Shown here piece by piece: positions 25,124 through 33,641 of a stretch of 40,307 nucleotides of DNA. This DNA is from Pseudomonas asplenii (GTDB lineage: Bacteria; Pseudomonadota; Gammaproteobacteria; Pseudomonadales; Pseudomonadaceae), in contig NZ_JSYZ01000015.1 in NCBI RefSeq assembly GCF_001293465.1, forward strand, positions 257,895 through 298,201, given 5' to 3'. Below the pieces are notes generated by a model that worked only from the letters and a program-made list of their open reading frames with translations, was not told the DNA's origin and made no database searches. Numbering within the stretch: the stretch's first letter is position 1; every line of letters starts with the position of its first letter. A program made the translations under genes and the position numbers.

Positions 25124-26764
25124 TCAGAGCCGGAAACGGCTGACCAGCGAGTTGAAGGACAGCGCCAGGTTCGACAGTTCCTGGCTCGACGCGTTGGTCT
25201 GATTCGCCCCGGCGGCAGTCTGGGTCGAAAGATCCTGGATGTTCACCAGGTTGCGATCCACCTCGCGAGCCACATGGGCCTGCTCCTCGGACGCGGTGGC
25301 GATCACCAGGTTGCGGTCGTTGATCTGCGCGATGCCGTCGGCAATCTGTTCCAGCGCCTCACCGGTGGCCCGCGCCAGATCCTGGGTCTCGGTGACCAGC
25401 GCCTGGCTCTTGCCCATGGCCTCGACCGCGCTGTCGGCCCGGTCCTGTACCGCATGAATCATGGCCTCGATCTCGCCGGTGGACGCCTGGGTCCGCGCCG
25501 CCAGGGCCCGTACCTCATCGGCGACCACGGCAAAGCCGCGGCCCTGCTCACCGGCGCGGGCCGCCTCGATGGCCGCGTTGAGCGCCAGCAGGTTGGTCTG
25601 CTCGGCGATACCACGAATCACGTCCAGCACCTGGCCTATATCGCGCACCTGCACCGCCAGGTCCTTCACCAGGCCGGTGGACGAGGTGATTTCCCGGGTC
25701 GCGTTGTTGATCGCCTGCACCGCGCTGCGGGCCTGGTCGCGCCCGCTGCTGGCCTGCGAACTGGTCGACTGCGAAGCCTGTGAAGTCGACACGGCATTAC
25801 GCGCCACTTCCTCGACCGCCGAGGTCATTTCCGTGACGGCGGTGGCGGCCTGTTGGATTTCGTCATTCTGGCGGGTCAGCGCCCGGCTGCCGTCATCGGT
25901 GACCGCCGTCAGTTCCTCGGCGGCGGACGCCAGTTGGTCGGCGGCGCTGGCGATCTGCTGGATGGTGTTCTTCAGGCTGTCCTGCATGTCGCCCAGGGCC
26001 TTGAGCAACTGGCCGGCCTCGTCGCGGCCGTGGCTGCTGATGCGCTGGGTCAGGTCGCCCTCCGCGATGCGCTGGGCACAGTCGACCGCAGTGGCGATCG
26101 GCCGGCTGATCAGGCGGCTGATGAAAAAGCCCAGCAGCACGGCCGCGATGAAGGCGATGCCGATACCGCTGTACAGCACCGCCCTGGCCGTCGCCTCCTG
26201 GGCTGCCGCCGCCTTGGCGTCCTCGCTGATCTGGCGATCGTTGGAGTCGATCATGATGGTCAACTGGTCCATGACCTTGCGGTAGGCCTTCTGCAGGTCA
26301 CCCAGCAGCAAGACGCGGCCGTTCTCCAGGTCGCCCGCCGCCATCATCGCCACATAGCGCTGCACCAGCGCCTGGTAGATCGGCCAGTCGCGCGCCATCT
26401 GGTCACCGGCAATGCGCTCGTCCTCGGCCAGCGGCCCCTTGCGGTAGGCGGCGAACGCCTGCTCGCTGGCCAACTGGTTGGCTTTCATCGAGGCCAGGAA
26501 CTCATCCTTGACGCTCTGCGGGGCATTGCCCGCGGTGGCGACATACAGCCGGTACATGTCACGGGTCTGGCCGACCGCCTTGGTCTTGGTCTGCGAGGTG
26601 TTGGCGACCGAAACCAGGTTGTTGCTGAACACCGCCTGCAGGCGCGCCGACAGTGCGGAAACGCCACTGATGCCAAGCATGCCCACGGCGAGCGTGATCA
26701 GCGCGCACAGGAAAAAGGAGGAGATCAGTTTGGTCGAAAGCTTTGCATCGTTGAGCCAGTTCAT
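25124..26764 (-). CDS. Methyl-accepting chemotaxis protein (4HB type)
   Basis: The 546-residue chemoreceptor has TM1 (about 12-32), a periplasmic four-helix-bundle sensor (about 33-192), TM2 (about 196-216), HAMP (about 217-270) and a long cytoplasmic coiled coil. Its hairpin tip EQTNLLALNAAIEAARAGEQ (388-407) binds CheA/CheW. The C-terminus lacks a CheR-tethering pentapeptide. The ATG at 26764 is favoured over the in-frame extension to 26920, which reads as non-coding. The ligand cannot be read from sequence; proximity to the divergent dehydrogenase operon makes its substrate a guess worth testing. Confidence 0.93.
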   Translation of the reverse strand: MNWLNDAKLSTKLISSFFLCALITLAVGMLGISGVSALSARLQAVFSNNLVSVANTSQTKTKAVGQTRDMYRLYVATAGNAPQSVKDEFLASMKANQLASEQAFAAYRKGPLAEDERIAGDQMARDWPIYQALVQRYVAMMAAGDLENGRVLLLGDLQKAYRKVMDQLTIMIDSNDRQISEDAKAAAAQEATARAVLYSGIGIAFIAAVLLGFFISRLISRPIATAVDCAQRIAEGDLTQRISSHGRDEAGQLLKALGDMQDSLKNTIQQIASAADQLASAAEELTAVTDDGSRALTRQNDEIQQAATAVTEMTSAVEEVARNAVSTSQASQSTSSQASSGRDQARSAVQAINNATREITSSTGLVKDLAVQVRDIGQVLDVIRGIAEQTNLLALNAAIEAARAGEQGRGFAVVADEVRALAARTQASTGEIEAMIHAVQDRADSAVEAMGKSQALVTETQDLARATGEALEQIADGIAQINDRNLVIATASEEQAHVAREVDRNLVNIQDLSTQTAAGANQTNASSQELSNLALSFNSLVSRFRL

Positions 26765-27238
26765 CGGTGGATCCTTGTGGGCGCCGGTAGAGCGTCCCTG
26801 TTCATGTGTGCATTTCCCTGCCCCCGCGTACAACCGGGTGACGGGCCTGTGTGGGGATGCCTTCGCTGCTCGAGTCCGCCCGACAACAACACGGACACGC
26901 CTGGCGCATGGCAAGGTCATTCAGCCAACGACGTCGTACCACAGCACAAACGCACAAGCCGAACACCTGTTTTTCCCGCAAGCTTGATGGGATCACTTCC
27001 TTCTCGCCCCCCGCGTCGCGCGCACGACACGGCAGGCCGCCTACCTTCTGAAACATGCATTCCAGAGCCATTTACTGAAACAAATACGTGATGGCTTTTT
27101 GCCATTATCGTTGTTAAATGTTACAGCATGTGAAATATTAATCGCAAACATACGATGTCGTACGACACCAGTTGTTCGGTCACGAAAATGACACGAACCG
27201 GGCGTCACGCGCGCAAGTCAAACCGTGAGGAGTTACAC
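26765..27238. other. 474-base divergent control region, chemoreceptor / dehydrogenase operon
   Basis: No credible gene. The right third (27050-27160) is A+T-rich, contains a small ATGGC-TTTTT-GCCAT hairpin at 27091-27105, and leads into a 12-bp palindrome. A related palindrome ACGACGTCGT lies at 26928-26937. Both promoters must lie here. Confidence 0.6.
27156..27167. promoter_or_regulatory. Candidate operator TGTCGTACGACA
   Basis: A perfect 12-bp palindrome 72 bases upstream of the cytochrome c ATG, in a position that fits a repressor site downstream of a promoter. Its GTCGTAC half recurs at 26933-26939. The regulator is unknown; none is encoded next to it. Confidence 0.4.
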
Positions 27239-28663
27239 ATGCATCCGCAAAGGATGGGTCGGCTGTTGCCTGGCGTTCAGAAGGCAAGACCCATAAGCAA
27301 TACCCTGGCCGGGTGGCTGGCCCTGATGGCCGTCAGCCTGGGGGCCCACGCCGAGGCGCTCGATACCAACGCATCGGCGGGCAAGCGCCTGGCTGTGGCC
27401 GCCGACTGCGTGGCCTGCCACACCAGTGCCGGTGGCAAGGCGTTCGCTGGCGGCTATCCGCTGAACTCGCCCATGGGCGTGATCTACTCGACCAATATCA
27501 CCCCGTCCAAAAGCGCCGGGATCGGCAACTACAGCGAGGCGGACTTCGCCCGCGCCGTACGCGACGGCGTGACGCCGGACGGTACCCACCTGTACCCGGC
27601 GATGCCGTACACCTCCTACGCGAAGATGACCGACAGCGACGTCGCCGCGCTCTACCAGTACTTCATGCATGAAGTGAAACCGGTGGATGCCCCAAGCCCC
27701 AAGACCCAGCTGGACTTCCCGTTCAACATCCGCGCCTCGATGATCGGCTGGAACGCCCTGTTCCACAGTGACAAACGCTTCACCCCGGATCCGGCCAAGT
27801 TGGCCCAGGTCAACCGCGGCGACTACCTGGTCAACGCCCTGGCCCACTGCGACACCTGCCACACACCGCGCAACGTGCTGATGGCCGCCAACAACGACAA
27901 GGCGCTGTCCGGCGGCTCGCTGGGCGCCTGGTTCGCGCCGAACATCACCTCGGACAAGACCAGCGGCATCGGCGCCTGGTCGAGCGACGAAATCGTCGCC
28001 TACCTGCGCACCGGCCACGTCGAGGGCAAGGCCCAGGCCGCCGGGCCGATGGCCGAGGCGGTCGAACACAGCCTGCAATACCTGGGCGATGACGACCTCA
28101 AGGCCATCGCCGCCTACCTGCTTCAGACCACTCCGGTCGACGGCGGCGAGCGCCAGGCCCGCCACACCTTCGGCCAGGCTTCCAGCGATGAGTTGACCCT
28201 GCGCGGCGGCAAACCGCAGGACAACCCGGGCTGGCACACCTTCAGCGGCACCTGCGCCAACTGCCACCAGGCCAACGGCCAGGGCAACCGCGAGTACCCG
28301 TCACTGTTCCACAACACCGCCACCAGCCGTGCCGACAACCTGATCGCGACCATCGTCCATGGCGTGCACCGCAAGGTCGACGGCGTCGCCATCGACATGC
28401 CGGGCTTCGGTCCCAATGCGTTCTACACCGACCGCCTCAGCGACCATGAAATCGCCGATGTCAGCAACTACGTGCTGACCCACTACGGCAACCCGGAAAA
28501 AACCGTGACCGCCGCCGACGTGGCGCGCGTGCGCGAAGGCGGCCCCAAGGCGCCACTCGCCGTCCTGGCGCAGTACAGCGTGCCGGGCCTGATCATTCTC
28601 GGCCTGCTGGTCATCCTGGCGTTGTTCAGGTTCAAGGCTCGTCGTCGGCGCCTGGAGGCCTGA
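27239..28663 (+). CDS. Tri-haem cytochrome c subunit of a membrane FAD dehydrogenase
   Basis: The 474-residue exported protein has a signal peptide (about 1-38, ending AHA) and three haem-binding CxxCH motifs: CVACH (57-61), CDTCH (204-208) and CANCH (339-343). A C-terminal membrane anchor (about 448-466) is followed by an Arg-rich stop-transfer tail. This is the three-haem subunit of gluconate/sorbitol/fructose-type dehydrogenases, carrying electrons from the flavoprotein to ubiquinone or a terminal oxidase at the periplasmic face. GAGGAG 8 bases upstream supports the ATG at 27239 over the in-frame one at 27155. First gene of the three-gene operon; the small subunit starts 4 bases after its stop. 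Confidence 0.93.
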   Translation: MHPQRMGRLLPGVQKARPISNTLAGWLALMAVSLGAHAEALDTNASAGKRLAVAADCVACHTSAGGKAFAGGYPLNSPMGVIYSTNITPSKSAGIGNYSEADFARAVRDGVTPDGTHLYPAMPYTSYAKMTDSDVAALYQYFMHEVKPVDAPSPKTQLDFPFNIRASMIGWNALFHSDKRFTPDPAKLAQVNRGDYLVNALAHCDTCHTPRNVLMAANNDKALSGGSLGAWFAPNITSDKTSGIGAWSSDEIVAYLRTGHVEGKAQAAGPMAEAVEHSLQYLGDDDLKAIAAYLLQTTPVDGGERQARHTFGQASSDELTLRGGKPQDNPGWHTFSGTCANCHQANGQGNREYPSLFHNTATSRADNLIATIVHGVHRKVDGVAIDMPGFGPNAFYTDRLSDHEIADVSNYVLTHYGNPEKTVTAADVARVREGGPKAPLAVLAQYSVPGLIILGLLVILALFRFKARRRRLEA

Positions 28664-28666
28664 ACC

Positions 28667-29188
28667 ATGGAAACTTCGATGACTGACAAGCACACCCTCT
28701 CCCGCCGCAGCCTGCTGCGCGGTTCGGTGACCCTGGGCCTGGCCGCCCTGGTCGGCAGCCTCGCGCCGTGGCAATCGGTACTGGCGGCGGACGATCAGGA
28801 CTTCATCGCCCTGTCGCAGTTCCTCGTCAGCCGCCCGGTCAACCCGGTGCTGGCGGCGCGTTACTACCGCGCGCTGAGCAAGCGTGCGCCGAACTTCGCC
28901 GGAAACGTCGGCGCCCTGCGCCAACTGATCGCCACGCAAGGCTTCAAGCACGTGGATGAATACCTGGCCCAGCCCAACCCGGATGCGTCGCTGAAGGCGA
29001 CCGCCACCAGCATCATCTCCGCCTGGTACCTGGGCATCGTCGGCGAGCTGGCCGACGCCGAACTGGTCAGCTACTCCGAGGCGCTGATGTACGCCCCGAC
29101 CCACGGCATCCTCGCCATTCCCACCTACGGCGGTGGCCCCGACTCCTGGGGCAACAAGCCAACCGATAGACAGGAAACCCAACTATGA
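28667..29188 (+). CDS. Small subunit of FAD-dependent dehydrogenase (FAD-SLDH family), Tat-exported
   Basis: The 173-residue protein carries a twin-arginine signal (SRRSLLRGS, residues 12-20, then a hydrophobic stretch ending VLA around residue 43). The rest matches the sorbitol/fructose dehydrogenase small-subunit family (FIALSQFLVSR...AARYYRAL). In those complexes it is a chaperone-like subunit that rides with the catalytic flavoprotein through the Tat pathway. The ATG at 28667 follows GGAGG; a second ATG at 28679 is also in frame. Its stop overlaps the start of the next gene by 4 bases. Confidence 0.88.
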   Translation: METSMTDKHTLSRRSLLRGSVTLGLAALVGSLAPWQSVLAADDQDFIALSQFLVSRPVNPVLAARYYRALSKRAPNFAGNVGALRQLIATQGFKHVDEYLAQPNPDASLKATATSIISAWYLGIVGELADAELVSYSEALMYAPTHGILAIPTYGGGPDSWGNKPTDRQETQL

Positions 29189-30825
29189 GCAGTGCTGCGT
29201 ACGACGCCGACGTGATCGTCATCGGCTCAGGCGTGATGGGCGGCCTGATCGCCGCCGAGATGGCCAAGGCCAACAAGTCCGTGATCGTCCTCGAGGCCGG
29301 CCCTCGGGTGAACCGCCGCGACATCGTCGAAACCTTCCGCAACGCCCCGGTCAAGCTGTCGCTGGCCAACGCCAAGCTGCAAGGCGCCGGCTCGCCGTAC
29401 CCGAGCCTGCCGCACGCGCCCTCCACCTATGGCGACTACCTGCAGCAGGTCGGCCCGGTAAAATACAACACCTCGTACCTGCGCGTGGTCGGCGGTACCA
29501 CCTGGCACTTCGGCTCATCGCTGTGGCGCATGCTGCCCAACGATTTCCGCCTCAACAGCCTGTACGGGCGCGGGCGTGACTGGCCGATCAGCTACGACGA
29601 ACTGGAACCCTTCTACGCCCGCGCCGAAACCGAGCTGGGCGTGTCCGGCGTCGACGGCCAGGACGAAAGCGGCCAGGGCGGCGCGGCCTTCCCGCCACGC
29701 TCCATCCCCTACCCGATGGCGGGCCTGAAGCCGAGCTACATGTTCAAGCGCCTGTCGACGATGCTGAGCAAGGGCGGCTACAACCCGATCCTCGAACCCA
29801 ACGGCCGTGCTACCCGCCCCTACGGCAAGCGGCCGCCATGCGCCGGCAACAACAACTGCAACCCGGTCTGCCCGATTGCCGCCAAGTACGATGGTTCCAT
29901 GCACATCGACGAAGCCGAGCGTCATGGCGCCAAGCTGCTGGACAACTCAGTGGTGTACAAGATCGAGGCTGGCGACGACGGCAAGATCAGCGCGATCTGG
30001 TACATGCGCCCGGACAAAACCCAGCACCGCCTGACCGCCCGCTACTTCGTGCTGGCGGCCTACGGCATCGAATCGCCGAAGCTGCTGCTGATGTCCACCT
30101 CGGAGAAGTACCCGAACGGCATCGCCAACTCGTCCGATCAGGTCGGTCGCAACCTGATGGACCACACCGGCATCAGCATGAACGTGATGACCAAGGAAGA
30201 CATGTGGCCCGGCGAAGGCCCGACCCAGTTGCTGGTGTACCTCAACAGCCGCGACGGCGGGTTCCGCAAGGATTACCCGAGCTACAAGATCAAGGTGCGC
30301 AACACGGTGCCCACCTCGCAGATCACCAGCAACCTGATCGCCAAGGGCGTGCTCGGCTCGAAACTCGACGAGCAGATCCGCCTGCAATCGGCGCGCTCGC
30401 TGAACTGGGCGGTGGACTTCGAGACCCTGCCGCTGCCGGAAAACCGCGTGACGCCGAGCAAGACCAAGTTCGACGCCATCGGCCTGCCGGTGCCGGAGAT
30501 CTACTACAGCGTCCCGGACTACTGGCACGCCGGCAAGGAAAAGGCCCTGGAGGACTTCAAGCAGTTCGCCAAGCTGCTCGACGCCGACATCCTCAGCACC
30601 GACGTGGGCTTCCAGAACCGCCAGCACATCATGGGCACCACCATCATGGGCGACGATCCGAAGAACTCGGTGGTCGACCGTGACTGTCGCGCCCATGACC
30701 ACGCCAACCTGTTCATCGCCGGCACCAGCGTGATGCCGTCGTCGTCCTGCGTGAACCCCACGCTGACCGGCGCCGCATTGAGCATCCGTATTGCCGATCA
30801 ACTGCTCAAGGACTTCCAGGCGTAA
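29185..30825 (+). CDS. GMC-family flavoprotein dehydrogenase, catalytic subunit
   Basis: The 546-residue FAD enzyme has the N-terminal Rossmann motif VIVIGSGVMGG (G14, G16, G19). A cysteine triad C-X5-C-X3-C (C219, C225, C229) resembles the 3Fe-4S site of FAD glucose and fructose dehydrogenases. The C-terminal GMC active-site pair is H481 (in RQHIMGTT) and N524 (in VNPTLTG). It has no signal of its own, which fits hitch-hiker Tat export with the small subunit. It oxidises a sugar, polyol or sugar acid at the periplasmic side; which one is not deducible. Often annotated gluconate 2-dehydrogenase, but the small subunit here is of the sorbitol/fructose type. It overlaps the small-subunit stop. 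Confidence 0.92.
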   Translation: MSSAAYDADVIVIGSGVMGGLIAAEMAKANKSVIVLEAGPRVNRRDIVETFRNAPVKLSLANAKLQGAGSPYPSLPHAPSTYGDYLQQVGPVKYNTSYLRVVGGTTWHFGSSLWRMLPNDFRLNSLYGRGRDWPISYDELEPFYARAETELGVSGVDGQDESGQGGAAFPPRSIPYPMAGLKPSYMFKRLSTMLSKGGYNPILEPNGRATRPYGKRPPCAGNNNCNPVCPIAAKYDGSMHIDEAERHGAKLLDNSVVYKIEAGDDGKISAIWYMRPDKTQHRLTARYFVLAAYGIESPKLLLMSTSEKYPNGIANSSDQVGRNLMDHTGISMNVMTKEDMWPGEGPTQLLVYLNSRDGGFRKDYPSYKIKVRNTVPTSQITSNLIAKGVLGSKLDEQIRLQSARSLNWAVDFETLPLPENRVTPSKTKFDAIGLPVPEIYYSVPDYWHAGKEKALEDFKQFAKLLDADILSTDVGFQNRQHIMGTTIMGDDPKNSVVDRDCRAHDHANLFIAGTSVMPSSSCVNPTLTGAALSIRIADQLLKDFQA

Positions 30826-30846
30826 CGCCGGATCCCGCAGCAGCCG

Positions 30847-30875
30847 ACGTGACAGGCCGCCCTGGCCTGTCACGT
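30847..30875 (+). terminator. Strong hairpin ending the dehydrogenase operon
   Basis: A perfect 12-bp stem ACGTGACAGGCC / GGCCTGTCACGT with a 5-base loop lies 22 bases after the GMC stop. It is followed by a C/T-rich rather than pure T stretch. Confidence 0.65.
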
Positions 30876-30964
30876 CCTCCCTCTCCCGACTCCCCTCTCG
30901 CAAAGGCCCAGCCAGGCTGGTTCAGCAGTCATTCGAGCCTTGAAAATATTGTCCCCATTTTAGA

Positions 30965-30983
30965 ATCAATCATTCTCATTTCT
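30965..30983 (-). promoter_or_regulatory. Possible Fur box upstream of the YcaC-like gene
   Basis: The minus strand reads AGAAATGAGAATGATTGAT. Its AATGAGAAT core matches the Pseudomonas Fur consensus fully; about 12 of 19 positions agree overall. It lies just upstream of the predicted -35 box. Confidence 0.35.
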
Positions 30984-30989
30984 GCCTAA

Positions 30990-31018
30990 TTGTCTCGATC
31001 ATGGATCACCCCTAAAGT
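30990..31018 (+). promoter_or_regulatory. Sigma-70 promoter candidate of the YcaC-like gene
   Basis: TTGTCT - 17 bases - TAAAGT; both boxes are partial matches with ideal spacing, ~90 bases before the ATG. Confidence 0.45.
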
Positions 31019-31105
31019 ACACCCATACCGCAGCCACTGAGCAAAACGCCAGGCCGGTGCCGAATTCGCTTCACCCACTTTATCGACTCAAAAAGGAACT
31101 CAATC

Positions 31106-31750
31106 ATGTCCAACCGCGAACTGCTGAACCCAACCAACTCCGCCCTGGTCCTGATCGACCACCAGCCACAAATGGCCTTCGGCGTGCAATCGATCGACCG
31201 TCAAACGCTGAAGAACAACACCGTAGGCCTGGCCAAGGCGGCGAAGATCTTCAACGTGCCGACGATCTACACCTCGGTGGAAACCGAAAGCTTCAGCGGC
31301 TACATCTGGCCGGAGCTGCTGGGCGTGAACCCGGGCGCCCAACCGATCGAGCGCAGCTCGATGAACTCCTGGGAAGACAGGAAGCTGGTGGAAGCAGTGA
31401 AAGCCACCGGCCGCAAGAAGCTGATCATGGCCGCCCTGTGGACCGAGGTCTGCCTGACGTTCCCGGCCCTGGAAGCCATGGCCGAAGGCTACGAGGTGTA
31501 CATCGTCACCGACGCTTCCGGCGGCACCACCCAGGAAGCCCATGACATGGCCGTGCAGCGGATGATTCAGGCCGGCGCGATTCCGGTGACCTGGCAGCAG
31601 GTGCTGCTCGAATACCAACGCGACTGGGCCCACAAGGACACTTACAATGCCGTGATGGATCTGGTGCGCGAGCACAGCGGCGCCTACGGCATGGGCGTCG
31701 ACTACGCCTACACCATGGTGCACAAGGCCCCACAACGCACCCTGGGCTGA
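31106..31750 (+). CDS. YcaC-like isochorismatase-family cysteine hydrolase
   Basis: The 214-residue protein has the isochorismatase-like fold with catalytic D18 (LVLIDHQ) and nucleophile C116 (LWTEVCLTFPALEAM). The expected central lysine is not obvious in the ERSSMNSWED region. The VTDASGGTTQEAHDMAVQRM segment and overall length fit the YcaC subgroup, whose substrate remains undefined. Start ATG 31106 after AAAAAGGAACTC. A hairpin lies between it and the kef gene 76 bases downstream, so co-transcription is possible but attenuated. It might serve in stress or detoxification alongside the antiporter, which is inference only. Confidence 0.88.
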   Translation: MSNRELLNPTNSALVLIDHQPQMAFGVQSIDRQTLKNNTVGLAKAAKIFNVPTIYTSVETESFSGYIWPELLGVNPGAQPIERSSMNSWEDRKLVEAVKATGRKKLIMAALWTEVCLTFPALEAMAEGYEVYIVTDASGGTTQEAHDMAVQRMIQAGAIPVTWQQVLLEYQRDWAHKDTYNAVMDLVREHSGAYGMGVDYAYTMVHKAPQRTLG

Positions 31751-31767
31751 TCCCTGCGAACACAGGC

Positions 31768-31794
31768 CCGCCAGGCTGCACTGCTGGCGGGCTT
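31768..31794 (+). terminator. Hairpin between YcaC-like gene and Kef antiporter
   Basis: GCCCGCCAG / CTGGCGGGC with a 9-base loop, followed by TTCC only. A weak terminator or attenuator. Confidence 0.5.
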
Positions 31795-31826
31795 CCACCG
31801 TCTCACTGAAGAAAGGGAATTCTCCC

Positions 31827-33641
31827 ATGCCCCATGAAGGCAGCCTGTTGCAGGCCTCGGTCATTTTCCTGATGGCCGCCGTCATCATCGTCCCCCTGGC
31901 CAAGCGCCTCCAGCTCGGTGCCGTGCTCGGCTACCTGCTGGCCGGCGTGCTGATCGGCCCGCAAGTGCTGAAGCTGATGGGCAATGCTGAACACGTCGCG
32001 CATTTCTCCGAGATGGGCGTGGTGTTCCTGCTGTTCATCATCGGCCTGGAACTGTCGCCCAAGCGTCTCTGGCTGATGCGCAAGGCGGTGTTCGGCGTCG
32101 GCCTGGCCCAGGTGCTGCTGACCGGCCTGGTGATCGGCACCGTGGCCATGGCCGCCTTCGGCCAGAGCCTGCAGGCGGCGGTCGTGCTCGGCCTGGGCCT
32201 GGCCCTGTCGTCGACCGCGCTGGGCCTACAAAGCCTGGCCGAGAGCCGCCAGTTGAACAGCCCCCACGGCCGACTCGCCTTCGCCATCCTGCTGTTCCAG
32301 GACATCGCCGCCATCCCGCTGATCGCCCTGGTGCCGCTGCTGGCGGTCACCGGCGTGCAGGAAACCGGCGAAAGCGGCCTGGTCCATGGCCTCAAGGTCC
32401 TCGGCAGCATCGCCGTGGTGGTGGTCGGTGGCCGCTACCTGCTGCGTCCGCTGTTCCGCGCCGTGGCCCGCACCGGCCTGCCGGAAGTCGCCACCGCCAC
32501 CGCACTGCTGGTGGTGATCGGCACCGCCTGGCTGATGGAACTGGCCGGCGTGTCGATGGCCCTCGGGGCGTTCCTCGCCGGCCTGCTGCTGGCCGACTCG
32601 GAATACCGCCACGAACTGGAATCGCAGATCGAGCCGTTCAAGGGCCTGCTGCTGGGCCTGTTCTTCATGAGCGTGGGCATGGGCGCGAACCTGCCGCTGC
32701 TGTTCGAAAACCCTGGCCTGATCGTCGGCCTGACGTTGCTGCTGATCGTCATCAAGCTGCCGCTGCTGATGTTCGTCGGACGCATGGCCGGTGGCCTGTC
32801 GCGCATCGCCGCCCTGCGCCTGGGCATGGTGCTGGCCGCGGGCGGCGAGTTCGCCTTCGTGGTGTTCAAGCTCGGCCAGAACCTCGGCCTGTTCGACACC
32901 CGTACCTACGACACCCTGATCATGACCATCACCCTGTCGATGGCCGTCACTCCCCTGCTGCTGATGGCCTGCGCCCGCTTCATCAAGGCCCCGCCACAGC
33001 AGGCCCGGGAAGTGCCGGAAGAACTGCGCAAGATCAAGAGCGACGGCCCGCGGGTGGTCATCGCCGGCATGGGCCGCGTCGGCCAGGTCGTCGCACGCAT
33101 CCTGCATGCCCAGGGCATCCCGTTCATTGGCCTGGACACCTCGGTCGATACCATCGAGATGACCCGCAACTTCGAGCACGTGCCGGTGTTCTACGGCGAC
33201 CCGCTGCGCCCGGAAATCCTCAGCGCCGCCAAGGTCGGTGAGGCCGAGTATTTCATCGTCGCGCTGGACGACCCGGAGAAGGCGGTGAAGGCCGCAGAAA
33301 CCGTGCAGCGCCTGTATCCGCAGGTCAAGGTCCTGGCCCGCGCGCGCAACCGCCAGCACGTGCATCAACTGCTCGATGCCGGTGCCGAGCCGGTACGCGA
33401 AACCTACTACTCCAGCCTGGAAATGACCCGCCGTGCCCTGGAAGGCCTGGGCCTTGGCTCAGCTCAGGCGGAACGCCGCATCCGGCAGTTCATGACCCAC
33501 GACGAAGAGACCCTGGCGGCCCAGCACCTGGTACGTGGCGACCGCTCGAAGGTCATGCAGACCGCCCAGGAAGCGCGGGTGGAACTGGCGCGCTTGTTTG
33601 CCAGCGATACGGATGAGGCAGAGCAGATCAAAGGGAACTGA
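31827..33641 (+). CDS. Kef-type K+/H+ antiporter (CPA2 family) with RCK domain
   Basis: The 604-residue protein has about 12 membrane helices in the Na+/H+ exchanger fold (residues ~5-390; note LFIIGLELSPKRLW and LLFQDIAAIPLIALVPLL). A cytosolic TrkA-N/RCK domain follows (about 405-525) with the nucleotide-binding VVIAGMGRVGQVVA. KefB/KefC-type proteins release K+ and acidify the cytosol to protect from electrophiles, kept shut by glutathione. No ancillary KefF/KefG gene is next to it. The YcaC-like gene precedes it. Its last 14 bases overlap the convergent AraC gene. Confidence 0.92.
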   Translation: MPHEGSLLQASVIFLMAAVIIVPLAKRLQLGAVLGYLLAGVLIGPQVLKLMGNAEHVAHFSEMGVVFLLFIIGLELSPKRLWLMRKAVFGVGLAQVLLTGLVIGTVAMAAFGQSLQAAVVLGLGLALSSTALGLQSLAESRQLNSPHGRLAFAILLFQDIAAIPLIALVPLLAVTGVQETGESGLVHGLKVLGSIAVVVVGGRYLLRPLFRAVARTGLPEVATATALLVVIGTAWLMELAGVSMALGAFLAGLLLADSEYRHELESQIEPFKGLLLGLFFMSVGMGANLPLLFENPGLIVGLTLLLIVIKLPLLMFVGRMAGGLSRIAALRLGMVLAAGGEFAFVVFKLGQNLGLFDTRTYDTLIMTITLSMAVTPLLLMACARFIKAPPQQAREVPEELRKIKSDGPRVVIAGMGRVGQVVARILHAQGIPFIGLDTSVDTIEMTRNFEHVPVFYGDPLRPEILSAAKVGEAEYFIVALDDPEKAVKAAETVQRLYPQVKVLARARNRQHVHQLLDAGAEPVRETYYSSLEMTRRALEGLGLGSAQAERRIRQFMTHDEETLAAQHLVRGDRSKVMQTAQEARVELARLFASDTDEAEQIKGN

